A program made the translations under genes and the position numbers. The notes beneath the pieces were generated by a model. That model was given only the letters and a program-made list of their open reading frames with translations, had not been told where the DNA came from and made no database searches. A stretch of 18,088 nucleotides of DNA, from NCBI GenBank assembly GCA_002179805.1, contig NAVB01000294.1, positions 1 to 18,088 of the forward strand, given 5' to 3'. This document shows, in pieces, positions 8,887-17,810 of this stretch. How positions within the stretch are numbered: position 1 is the stretch's first letter; each line of letters starts with the position of its first letter. Source of the DNA: Acanthamoeba lenticulata (lineage: Eukaryota > Discosea > Longamoebia > Acanthamoebidae).

Positions 8887-11800
8887 TCAGCTGAGCAGGC
8901 AGCCACTGCGCCCTGACTGCTGGCTACCGCCTGTATTGTGGATGATGCCGGTCCTGCAGCATTCGTCCATGAGAAACTTGAGGTTCTGCTGTGTGAGCGA
9001 TGAGTACGCAATGAATCCAGCCGCGCCCAGCTCGCGCGCCATCTCCCTTGCTTCATCAAAGCCCACTGGCGGCTGCCTCTGATCAGCCAGCCGCGTCAGC
9101 ACGGCACGGCTGTCCTCGGTGTCGCCAGCGAGCAGATCGAGCTTGGTGCCAGCCAGAATGAAGGGCGTGTCGGGACAGTGGTGCTTTATCTCTGGCACCC
9201 ACTGGACAACGAAAACAGTGTGTGAATAAAAATACTGTATAATTTGAGAAAAGAAAAGAATAATGCCCGCACCTTGGCCTTGACGTTCGCAAATGAGCAT
9301 CGATTGACAAGACTGAAGCACACGAGGAAGACATCCGTTTGGGGATAACTCAACGGGCGCAGACGGTCGTAGTCTTCCGGTCCCGCTGTGTCCCACAATC
9401 CCAGGCTTATGGGCACTCCGCCCACCATCACGTTGGCCGAGTAGTTGTCTGCGCACAATGAGAGGAAACAGTCTCTCAGTGTCCAGTGAAAAACAACACA
9501 ACAATGTCATTCGCACCAAACACGGTGGGAATGTATTCGCTGGGGAAGGCATTGGTCGTGTAAGAGATCAATGTGCAGGTCTTGCCCACGGCACCGTCGC
9601 CCTGCACGAGCATCAACCATCGCCAACACACAATCAATCAATCAACCAATCAGGACGACCTGTCCTTTGTGCGCCCAGGCCGGCTCAACAACGCACCACG
9701 ACGACCATCTTGAGGTTGATCATGTGGGGGACGCCGCCGTAGAGTTTGTGGGTCTTGCCGGGTCTCAAGAACTTTTGATAGTCCTGGCGCACGTTGCCCA
9801 GCCTCTCCTTCATCAGCCGATTCTCCTGCAAGTATTGTGTGGCGTGTCGCATGCGTGAGTTCAGGACAGTTTCAGACAGTAACAACGACTCGCGCCACGT
9901 ACGGCAGCAAGCGCGACAAGCAGGCCGCGCAGACCGCCAGGCTCGTCCATGTAACGCTTACGGTTCTTCCACTGAAGCTCCTGCTGCTGCGCCACGGCGC
10001 GCTCCCACAGCGCGTTCTCTGTCGTGATCATCGCGTTCCACCTACACAGACCAGCGGCGTGCCACATGAGGCCCGGATGAGGCGGGGGAAAGGGCGGGCC
10101 TCAAGACAAAGGGGACGCAAAGGGAGCCGAACCGGCGGGAGGCGCAGGCGGCCTGGCACAGGCTCGTCACGTCCGCCCCGATGAAGGAAAAGATGAGCAG
10201 TAGCACTTCGTCTGGCAAAAGCGCTTCGAGCTCCGTGTCGGTGGCCGTCCACACGTGCTGTCGATCTGCCCCACGCTTGCCGCTCTTCTTGCCTCCCTTC
10301 TTGGCCAAGGACTTGGGCGCGGCCACCTGCGGCAGCACCACTGTCCCCCTCATCGCCATGGCCGCCATTAGCATCAACAGTATCAACAGCAAACAAAGGG
10401 TAAGGGAAGAGAGCCGTACGATAGCGGGCTTGGTCCGTGGGCAGGCCGGCCCCTTGGCGTCCACCGAAACACACCAGCGTGTGGTTCTCCGGATCGGCCC
10501 AGGCCACGGCATGCGAGGTCAGCTCGAGCTTCTTGCCCGACACCGCCCACCGCCGCCAGCGCTTGGACTCTGCGCCACCAGACGGTCCGCGTTAAGCGAC
10601 CACTCGTACTCATGATGACGACGACAACGATGACGAAGACAGTCAACAGCAGGGCGGCGCACCAAAGTGGAACTGCCAGAGATCGCCAAAGGGGGACTGT
10701 GAGCCGCCGTCGAGCACCAGCATGCTCTCGCCGTAGACGTCAAGCAGCGCCGCATGCCCGTAGCGCGCCGCCGGTCGGGCAGCAGCAGGAGCAGCGCTGG
10801 GGCCGCTATTGTCGTGGTTGTCGTCGAGCGGCTCCCACTTCTGCGACGCAAAGTCAAAGCTCCACAGGTCGCCCAGCACGAGGCCCTTGTCGCTCTTGCC
10901 GCCAAACACGACCATGCGGTCGAGCGCGCGGCAGTAGACTGCAGAGTGCTGGAACCGCGGCGCCGGGCTCTTGTTGTGGCCCTTGGCCGCCTCGACCCGA
11001 CGCCAGGTCTTGTTCACTGAGCAGGAATCATCATCAGCACTCAAGAGGTCATAAGAGCCAGACGAGGCGCACGCACCAAAGTGGAAGGCCCAGAGGTCGT
11101 CGCAAACCCATGAATCGCAGTCAAACCCACCAAAGACCCACATCTCGTCGCCGCGCACCACCGCGCTGTGGCCATATCGCCTGGCCGGTGGCCTGCTCGG
11201 TGTGCCTGCGCCGTCCGATGCTGGCTTGACCTCTTCCCACGCATTGGCCTCTGCGCACGCGCACAGGACCCGAAGCATAAGCAGCAAAATAGACAATAAA
11301 TAAATAAATAAATAAATATTTAATAAATAAATTAAGAAGAAAACAAGAGACACGGCGAAAGGCGCACCTAAGTCGAACTGCCAGATGTCGTTAAAGTAGC
11401 CATTGCTCTTGCCACCAAACACATACATCTTGGGAACTACGCTTGGCTTGTCTTCTTGATCGCTTGCGTCATCATGGTCCTCCTCTTCCTCGTTCTCGTT
11501 GCTGCTCTGTTTTGGCTTCTTCTCCTTCTTGTTCCTCTTGTTCTTTTTGCTTGAAGCCTTTTCTTTGCCTTTCTTCTTGTCGTTGTCGTCCTCCTCCAAA
11601 GCTTCGTCTTCGTTGCCGGGCAGCTGCGGCCACACGACGGCTGTGTGGAAATGGCGCTTGACAGGCATCCCGAGCGACGCCGCTCCTCCGCCCGCGCTGG
11701 GCTCCTCATCAGGGCCGCCTTCCTGAAGCACGCGCCAGTGCTTGTCGTGCCATGAAAGGGCAAACACCTCATTGGAGAACTCCACCTGGGTTTGGCCCCC

Positions 11801-12116
11801 AGCATGAGCAGTTTTCCCTCAAGAGAGGCGAAGAAGCAGCGAAACTCAACAAACCTGGTCGGAACCGCCAAAGAGAAGCACGGTTGCCGCGCGGTTGAGG
11901 GCGGCATCGCTTGGAATGACGACGAGTGAGTGGCCGTAGCGGGCCGGTGGGGCCTCGCCGCCTGTGGCCAGTTGGTTCCAGTTTGCGCGCGCTTCGCCCT
12001 CTAGTGCCAACAGGTGGAAGAGTGAGTTTTGTAATTGAGTTTGATTAGAACTGGTCGTAAGTACCGGGTTGGTGCGTTGGCTTAGTTGCCTTTCTTTTTT
12101 GGCCCAGGTGCCACAT
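8887..12116 (-). CDS. Kelch - F-box - Rac GTPase fusion protein (781 aa, twelve exons)
   Basis: Exons: 12116-12065, 12000-11855, 11785-11368, 11250-11077, 11016-10663, 10569-10420, 10340-10133, 10041-9903, 9825-9697, 9601-9517, 9448-9273, 9201-8887. The phases (1,0,1,1,1,1,2,0,0,1,0) sum to exactly 782 codons with the TGA at 8887-8889. Residues ~24-435 hold six Kelch repeats ([86 protein letters not shown]; and two weaker ones), with a Lys/Glu-rich insert in repeat 2. Residues ~470-515 are an F-box ([35 protein letters not shown]). A helical linker follows. Residues ~582-781 are a complete Rac: [60 protein letters not shown], and CAAX box CLLS. F-box proteins dock substrates on SCF ubiquitin ligases, and Kelch propellers bind substrates; Rac is a membrane switch. 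Pro642 replaces the catalytic Gln (Rac Gln61). The start ATG at 12116 is inferred from splice phase. Confidence 0.86.
11285..11340. repeat. AT-rich ATTT-type simple repeat inside intron 3 of the fusion gene
   Basis: Repeated AAAT/TAAA units (aataaataaataaataaat and relatives) fill the middle of the 117-base intron 11251-11367. This contrasts with the GC-rich exons on either side. Confidence 0.85.
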
Positions 12117-12318
12117 TAAGCGGTGGGTGAGAGTGGACTTGACTTGTTGAACTGCGAGAAGCGGTTTTGTTGTTGGACTCTGAGTGCAGTTTGATGGTTC
12201 AGAAGGGCACAATAAGAAGCAGGCGAAAGGCGTTCTACCTAAAATTGTGTTCGCTGTTGTTGTCCGGTTATGGGGCGAATAACGAAACCACTGTTCCACA
12301 CCTTCGAAAAAACAACAT
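12117..12318. other. Shared upstream region between the fusion gene and the tRNA
   Basis: About 200 bases separate the inferred ATG of the fusion gene (minus) from the tRNA (plus), so the two are divergent. The minus-strand frame stays open upstream of the chosen ATG, through the tRNA, so a longer N-terminus cannot be excluded by stops alone. I see no other gene. Confidence 0.45.
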
Positions 12319-12390
12319 CGCCTCATGGTGTAGTTGGCAGCATATGGGTTTCTGGTACCTAGGACCCCAGTTCAAATCTGGGTGGGGCGA
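12319..12390 (+). tRNA. tRNA, probably Gln (CTG)
   Basis: The acceptor CGCCTCA pairs with TGGGGCG (7 pairs, one G:T), with A as discriminator. D arm GTGT/GCAT has two wobble pairs and the loop AGTTGGCA. Anticodon stem TGGGT/ACCTA has the loop TTCTGGT, so the anticodon is CTG at 12352-12354. T arm CCCAG/CTGGG has the loop TTCAAAT. The body (CATGGTGTAGTTGG, then AGTTCAAATCTGGGTGG) looks like eukaryotic tRNA-Gln. G at position 37 and the C1:G72 end pair are unusual for Gln, so identity is less sure than the fold. T4 at 12397-12400 fits a Pol III stop. Confidence 0.82.
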
Positions 12391-12396
12391 AATCGA

Positions 12397-12400
12397 TTTT
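12397..12400 (+). terminator. Pol III T-run terminator of the tRNA
   Basis: TTTT lies 7 bases after the tRNA end. Confidence 0.6.
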
Positions 12401-12543
12401 ATGGGTGGGTCGAAGAAATTTTAAGCACGTCTCAACCAAGCTGGGCCGTGCGAGGCGACTGGAGAACAACTCGATCAAGAAAAAGTTTAATTTTTACTCT
12501 TTTTAAATAACCTAAAAAAAACAAACACAAGAAAAAACACTAT

Positions 12544-14450
12544 TTACATTTTGAGCTCTTTCTCGTGTTCGCCTGCTGGTGGGGTGTTGTCTTCAAAGAG
12601 CTGCTGGCTTTGCTGGAGGAGACGATCGCTCACCTTGGCGCCCAGCTTGAGCACGCACGTCCGCTCGAGCATGCTGCCCGAGTGCGCGTCGAGGTACCAC
12701 GCCGTGACAGCCCCGAGCAGGCCCAGAAGGGCGAAGCCGCCGAGCATCTCGATGCGCGCCACCGACACCTTGGTCACGCCCGCTAGCACGACCAACCAGA
12801 GTCAGCACCAAGGGTCGTTCAAGGGTTCATGAAGATGAAGATGAAGGTCGAAACGTACAGATCGAGCCGACGGTGTTGTCGACCTCTCCAAGCATGTCCG
12901 GCACAAGGCCGAGAAGAAACGGCGAAATGAAGAGCGCAGCGTTGAGGGCTGAGGTGAGAATGCCGTAGGCCGAGCCAACCATCTTGGGCTTGACGATGAG
13001 CGCCACCGACGGGAAGACTGCGGCGGGGAGCAGTCCGTGCGTGACGCCCAACAGCGAGCATCCTGTTGTGGTCGTTCACCATGGTGTTAGCCGACGATGT
13101 GATGAATGAAGAGAAGAAGAAGAACGAGTGAGGCCGAACCAACGAACGGGTTGATGTCTGTGAAGAGCAGAAGACTGTAGGCCACCAGCGGCAGCACGCA
13201 GGCCGTGAATGTGAGCGTCATGCGGTGGCCGTAGCGGTCGATGAGGAAGCCAAACGGCACGACGACGATGGTGGCCGCGAGGTAGAGGCTGGACGACACG
13301 CGCGCGGCCTCCACGTCAGCCATGCCCCACTTTTGCTGGAGGAACTCGCTCGAGAAGGAGATGAACGGCAAGATGGTGCCGTAAACGCCAAACGTGGTGA
13401 CGACGAGCGCCCAGAAGAGAAGCGGCAGTTGGAGGATGCCGCCCCACGAGAACCCCTCCCTCGAGTGCGGCTTGAGGTACGTCTCGTAGCGCTTGTCGAC
13501 AAACACGAGGGTGAGCGCCGACGCGTAGGAGATGGCCACAAAGACGACGGTGATGAGGAGCATGTTGAAGAAGCCCCAGTGCGCGTAGACATCGGGCACG
13601 CTGTACATGCAAATGAAGGAGCTCATTCGGAACGAGAGCTTGCACACGGCCAGGGCCACCGACAGCGTCACTGTGGTGTCCTTCGAGTACCATTGCGCAA
13701 GCAGCGCTTCCTGCACGACTGAGATGATGGCATAGCATCTTCGTGTCAGCCGCAGAAAAAGACAGTCCAAGTAGAAGAAGAAGTAGAAGAAGGCGAAGCG
13801 AGCACGAACCTGCAACGCACTCGAGGCCGAGGCCGTAGAGGATGCGTCCAACGAGGAGATACATGTAGGTCTGGCCTAAGGAAAGCAGGTTGCCGACCAT
13901 GTAGAGGCTGGCAAAGAGCACGAGGCACAGATTGACGCCCAGGCTGTCGACCATGATGCCAGCAAAGAACACCGCCACGATGTTGGGCAGCGCGTAGGCC
14001 GAGAACAGGAACCCGAGCTCTCCGTCTGTAAATCTGTTTGCAGTCAGGGGGTAAGTCTACTTGGTCGCGTAAAAGAGGTGGACGACAGGGACCGGAGTAC
14101 CCCATGTCAGTCTTGAGCTGGGTGTAAAGAGCTCCGATGGAAGCGTAGCTGAGGGAGGGGCCGAAGACGAGGAGGAAAAGCAGGGCCAGCACGAACAAGC
14201 GCACCCCCAGTGGTGGCGGAGGTGTGTAGGACTCGCGAGAATGCTCGAGGTCGGCATGGGAGTGGTGCAGCCAGTTGTCCCAAAAGATGGCACCCTCAGT
14301 GTGGGGGATGTGGGGCACCTGGAAAGGGATGTGCATTTCGTAGTCCACCATTGACCGCAACAAACCCAGGTTGTGGTCATTTGCTGTCGTCTTTTCCATG
14401 CCGAGCAGCATCAGTTTCTGCTCCTGTTCGTCTTCATCGTGGCCGCTCAT
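12544..14450 (-). CDS. MFSD1-like major facilitator transporter, paralogue 1 (531 aa, five exons)
   Basis: Exons: 14450-14101, 14033-13810, 13718-13140, 13062-12859, 12782-12544. Phases 2,1,1,1 give 532 codons with the TAA at 12544-12546. A soluble N-terminus of ~80 residues is followed by hydrophobic segments typical of the MFS fold. They begin at VRLFVLALLFLLVFGPSLSY, then ALPNIVAVFFAGIMVDSLGV with the MFS loop 2-3 region, GRILYGLGLECVA, ALVVTTFGVYGTILPFISFS, FGFLIDRYGHRMTLTFTACV (a second MFS D-R-x-G-x-R signature) and MLGGFALLGLLGAVTAWYLD. Pattern and topology recall MFSD1, a lysosomal dipeptide exporter in animals; the substrate here is inferred, not shown. The human protein is somewhat shorter (~465 aa). 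A near-copy lies 335 bases upstream in the same orientation. Confidence 0.87.
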
Positions 14451-14784
14451 GTTGAACTTCTTCTACCTGGCGAGTATGCGGTGAAGGTTGTCGAGTGCGA
14501 ACTAGACAGCGGAAGCGTAGCTACCCGCCCTCGTCCGGCCCAATGTCCTCATGTAATTGGCTCGGCGCGAAAAGTGCGTGAAAATTGCAGGATTTATGCT
14601 TTGGTTTTCGGTGACCCAGCCCTAACTGCGGTCATCTTGGCGTGTCTTGGAGATGGCCGTTGAACTCAGCTCGGCAGGATGTTGATTCAGCTCCGGCTGA
14701 GGGCAACTCTTGAAACATACTCGTGCCCAGTGAAACAAAAATGTTGTTGTTTATCTCGTGTTGTATTTTTGACCGAAAGTTGCG
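14451..14784. other. Intergenic stretch between the two transporter paralogues
   Basis: These 334 bases hold the 3' flank of paralogue 2 and the promoter side of paralogue 1. A small inverted repeat TCAGC-TCCG-GCTGA lies around 14688-14701. I found no gene and no sign of a mobile element that could have caused the duplication. Confidence 0.5.
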
Positions 14785-16660
14785 CTATCGCTTTTCGGCC
14801 AGCTGCATGTCCTCATCCTCAAAGAGCTGCTGGCTCTGTCGGAGAAGGTGATCGCTCACCTTGGCGCCCAGCTTGAGCACGCACGTCCGCTCGAGCACAT
14901 GGCCCGTGTGCGCGTCGAGGTACCACGCCGTCACGGCGCCCAACAGGCCCAGCAGGGCGAAGCCACTGAGCAGCTCAACGCGCACTTGCGACACTTTGGT
15001 CACGCCAGCTGCATCAGGAGGAAGACGATCAGGATCTTGGCATGACCGACGACAACGAAGAGGAAGATGGTGTGGCGTAAGAAGTAGACGTACAGAACAT
15101 GCTGACGGCACCGTCAGCCTCGCCCAGCATGTCCGGCACAAGGCCGAGAAGAAACGGCGAAACGAAGAGCGCAGCATTAAGGGCCGAGGTGAGGATGCCG
15201 TAGGCCGATCCCAGCACCTTGGGCTCCACGATGAGCGCAATCGACGGGAAGACCGAGGCGGGGAGCAGTCCGTGCGTGACGCCCAACAGCGAGCATCCTG
15301 TTGCGGCGGACGTCGTGTTAACCATCAGGACAATATAAGAAGACAGTTTGGACGAACCAACAAACGGGCTGACGTCTGTGAAGAGAAGAAGACTGTAGGC
15401 CACCAGCGGCAGCACGCAGGACGTGAACATGAGCGTCACGCGATGGCCGTAGCGGTCGATAAGGAAGCCAAACGGCACCATGACCAGGGTGGCCGCGAGG
15501 TAGAGGCTGGACGACACGCGCGAGGCATCCACGTCGCTGAGGCCCCACTTCTGCTGGAGGAACTCGCTCGAGAAGGAGATGAACGGCAGCACAGCGCCGT
15601 AGACGCCAAACGTGGTGACGACGAGCGCCCAGAAGAGGAGCGGGAGACGCAAGATGCCGCCCCACGAGAACCCCTCTTCTGACGTGGTGGGCTTCAGGTA
15701 CTCGTCGTAGCGCTTGTCGACCACCACGAGGGTGAGCGCCGACGCGTAGGAGATGGCCACGACGACGGCGGTAACAAGGAGCACCATGAAGAAGCCCCAT
15801 TGCTCGTAGACCTCGGGGACCCCAAACATGGAGATGAAGGAGCTCAGACGGAACGAGAGCATGCACACGGCCAGGGCCACCGACAGCGTCACCTTTGTAT
15901 CGTGCGAGTACCATCGCGCAAGCAGGGCATCTTGCACCACTACATGGCAACAGGTAGAACATCAGCACCATGAGTAAGAGGAGGAAGACGAAGTGAGCAC
16001 GAACCTGAAACGCATTCTGTGCCGAGGCCGTAGAGGATGCGACCGGCAAGGAGGAACATGTAGGTCTGGCCCAAGGCCAGCAGGTTGCCGACCATGTAGA
16101 GGCTGGCAAAGAGCACAAGGCACAGATTGACGCCCAGGCTGTCGACCATGATGCCAGCAAAGAACACCGCCACGATGTTGGGCAGCGCGTAGGCCGAGAA
16201 CAGGAACCCGAGCTCCGAGTCTGTGAATCTGCATCCAGATTTGAGGCGATGAGCTGTGGTGTTCAACAGGAACTTATGTGGACACGTACCCCATGTCAGT
16301 CTTGAGCTGGGTGTAAATGGCTCCAACGGAGGCGTAGCTGAGGGAGGGGCCGAAGACGAGGAGGAAAAGCAAGGCCAGCACAAACACACGCACCGCCAGT
16401 GGTGGAGTGGGCGCAGGCTCCCGCGGAGCCCCTTCAGGATCGTCGGGGTGAGGCGCGTGATGCAGCCAGTTGTCCCAGAAAGCGGCGCCTTCTGTGTGGG
16501 GGATGCGTGGCACGTGGAAGGGGATGTGCAGCTCATAGTCCACCATCGACCTCAAGAGGCCCAGGTTGTGGTCGTCGTGCGACGACCTCACCACTGCCGT
16601 CGTCTTCTTGGGCAATAACGTGAGCGTCTCCTCTTGCTGGTCCACATCGTGGCTGCTCAT
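14785..16660 (-). CDS. MFSD1-like major facilitator transporter, paralogue 2 (534 aa, five exons)
   Basis: Exons: 16660-16290, 16228-16005, 15939-15358, 15297-15094, 15008-14785. Phases 2,1,1,1 are identical to paralogue 1 and give 535 codons with the TAG at 14785-14787. The ATG at 16660 (MSSHDVDQQEETLTLLPKK) aligns with the start of paralogue 1; an upstream in-frame ATG at 16705 is less likely. Long stretches match paralogue 1 almost residue for residue (DSLGVNLCLVLFASLYMVGN; LGAVTAWYLDAHTGHVLERT), while the tails and introns differ. The N-terminus carries ETLTLL, an acidic dileucine motif of the [DE]xxxL[LI] type used for lysosomal sorting. Role by family: export of small peptides or similar solutes from lysosome-like compartments. 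The third intron (15298-15357) is 60 bases and open in frame, so retention would add 20 residues. Confidence 0.87.
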
Positions 16661-16891
16661 CTTCTGTTCTTCGGCCGGAGGTTGACCAGTGCAAAGAAAC
16701 CTCAACTTCAGCCAAGCCGCTACGCGAAGCGCTCCTGCCCGCTTGATTGGGCTGCTTCTTGTATCAGCTTAGATATCAGTAAGTTTTCATCAAAAATCAA
16801 TAGACGCTTCTGGAATGTGGTCACAAACATTTTCAAAGTTTTTTGGTTCCACCCAGCAGAAAAAGCTTTTCCTACAGATTTTTCCTTGTGC
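16661..16891. other. Intergenic stretch between transporter paralogue 2 and the GST gene
   Basis: This AT-richer 231-base spacer lies between the start of paralogue 2 and the stop of the GST gene. No gene or RNA was recognised. Confidence 0.5.
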
Positions 16892-17650
16892 TTACTGCCA
16901 TGGCGCTGTCGCATCCCACAGCTTCTTGAAGCTGCCGTCCTTACTGACGTCAAGCACTCTAGTCAAGAGAGCCTCATCACTCGCCTTGGCCCATTGGAAG
17001 AAGCCTACGAGGACAAAGTCGGCGTAGGAGGGAGTAGCGCCTAGGAAGAATGGCCCGTCGCGCTCCACTACGAAGCCTTTGGGCGACGACCAGCGGCCGC
17101 TGAGAAGCTCAGCGAGAATGGCAAGCTTTTGCTCGAGTTGCTTCCACTCCGCCTCGGGGTCGTCGCACAACTCCTCGACTGGTTTGCCCAACCACTTCTT
17201 CCTGGTGTCACGGAAGTACTCGGCGCCAGGATCGTCGAGGATCGTCGCTGTCGCAGGCAGCACCAACTTCATGTAGTGTGGTAGGGCCTGAGTGCCGAAG
17301 GTGGTGTCCACCAGCTTGGCCAGCTCGAGTGAGCCTGGCGTGGGGAACACGGACGGAGAGTCTGGGTACGCGCGTTCCAGCTGGAGCGCGATGTTCCACG
17401 AGTCCGCGATCGCTTGTCCATCTCCGAGACGGACTGCAGGACAGGTGTAGGCCGCGAAGCCACTCTGGGCGGGCGGGATGCCGAGCGACTGCAGCGTTGG
17501 AGCGATGTCCGGGTAGGAGAGCCACGTCGTCTTGTACGGGATGCGCTTGTAGTTGAGAAACAGACGGATGCGCGCGGTGAAGGGTGAAAAGGACTCCTCC
17601 TTGTTACTCTTGATGTCAAAGAACTCGACCTGGCTCTGTGCAGTGGACAT
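16892..17650 (-). CDS. Glutathione S-transferase, fungal GSTFuA/etherase-like type (252 aa, intronless)
   Basis: One uninterrupted exon. I chose the ATG at 17650 (MSTAQSQVEFFDIKSNKEES) over the in-frame ATG at 17707, because 17707 lies upstream of the TATA-like box. The N-terminal thioredoxin-fold half reads SFSPFTARIRLFLNYKRIPY, KTTWLSYPDIAPTLQSLG, YTCPAVRLGDGQAIADSWNI and ALQLERAYPDSPSVFP. This is the 'LNYK.IPY.T.W..YPDI...YT.P.I....ADS..IA..L...YP' pattern of fungal GSTFuA and LigE-like etherase GSTs. The Ser in SFSPFTAR is the likely catalytic residue. The helical C-terminal half ends GPFFLGATPSYADFVLVGFF and LWDATAPWQ, with the usual GST N-capping region (PSYADF). Expected role: cytosolic glutathione conjugation or thiol chemistry on hydrophobic compounds. 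The native substrate cannot be read from sequence. It is one of few intron-free genes here. Confidence 0.88.
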   Translation of the reverse strand: MSTAQSQVEFFDIKSNKEESFSPFTARIRLFLNYKRIPYKTTWLSYPDIAPTLQSLGIPPAQSGFAAYTCPAVRLGDGQAIADSWNIALQLERAYPDSPSVFPTPGSLELAKLVDTTFGTQALPHYMKLVLPATATILDDPGAEYFRDTRKKWLGKPVEELCDDPEAEWKQLEQKLAILAELLSGRWSSPKGFVVERDGPFFLGATPSYADFVLVGFFQWAKASDEALLTRVLDVSKDGSFKKLWDATAPWQ

Positions 17651-17678
17651 GTTTGTGGTTGTTCTGTAGCCACCACCC

Positions 17679-17696
17679 ATTGGCCGCCCTTTTAAA
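17679..17696 (-). promoter_or_regulatory. Possible core promoter of the GST gene (TATA-like and CCAAT)
   Basis: On the minus strand CCCTTTAAAAGGG (TATA-like core at 17696-17690) is followed by CCAAT (17683-17679), about 40 and 30 bases before the ATG at 17650. Spacing suits a very short leader. The order (CCAAT after TATA) is atypical, so only the TATA-like part is a fair candidate. Confidence 0.35.
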
Positions 17697-17763
17697 GGGG
17701 CCAACAACGCTTTTCGCCGATACCCAACCGCCTCGAATTTGTCGCGGCCAACCGGCGTGGAGG

Positions 17764-17769
17764 TTTATT
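17764..17769 (-). other. Possible polyadenylation signal of the pantothenate synthetase gene
   Basis: AATAAA on the minus strand lies about 42 bases after the TAA at 17811-17813. Confidence 0.4.
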
Positions 17770-17810
17770 TCTACCTTAAAGCGATAAAACTTTAGTTCCA
17801 TCCCGGGCCA

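Noticed and set aside
9517..9825. Separate Rac gene starting at MINLKMVVV (ATG near 9720)
   Set aside because: The frame stays open upstream to a good acceptor (TTGCAG at 9826-9831) that joins the F-box exon in phase, and no stop ends the F-box protein before it. Kept as the main alternative to be tested.
14861..15682. Plus-strand 273-residue open frame
   Set aside because: It is the shadow of transporter paralogue 2; a similar shadow occurs opposite paralogue 1 (13225-13722).
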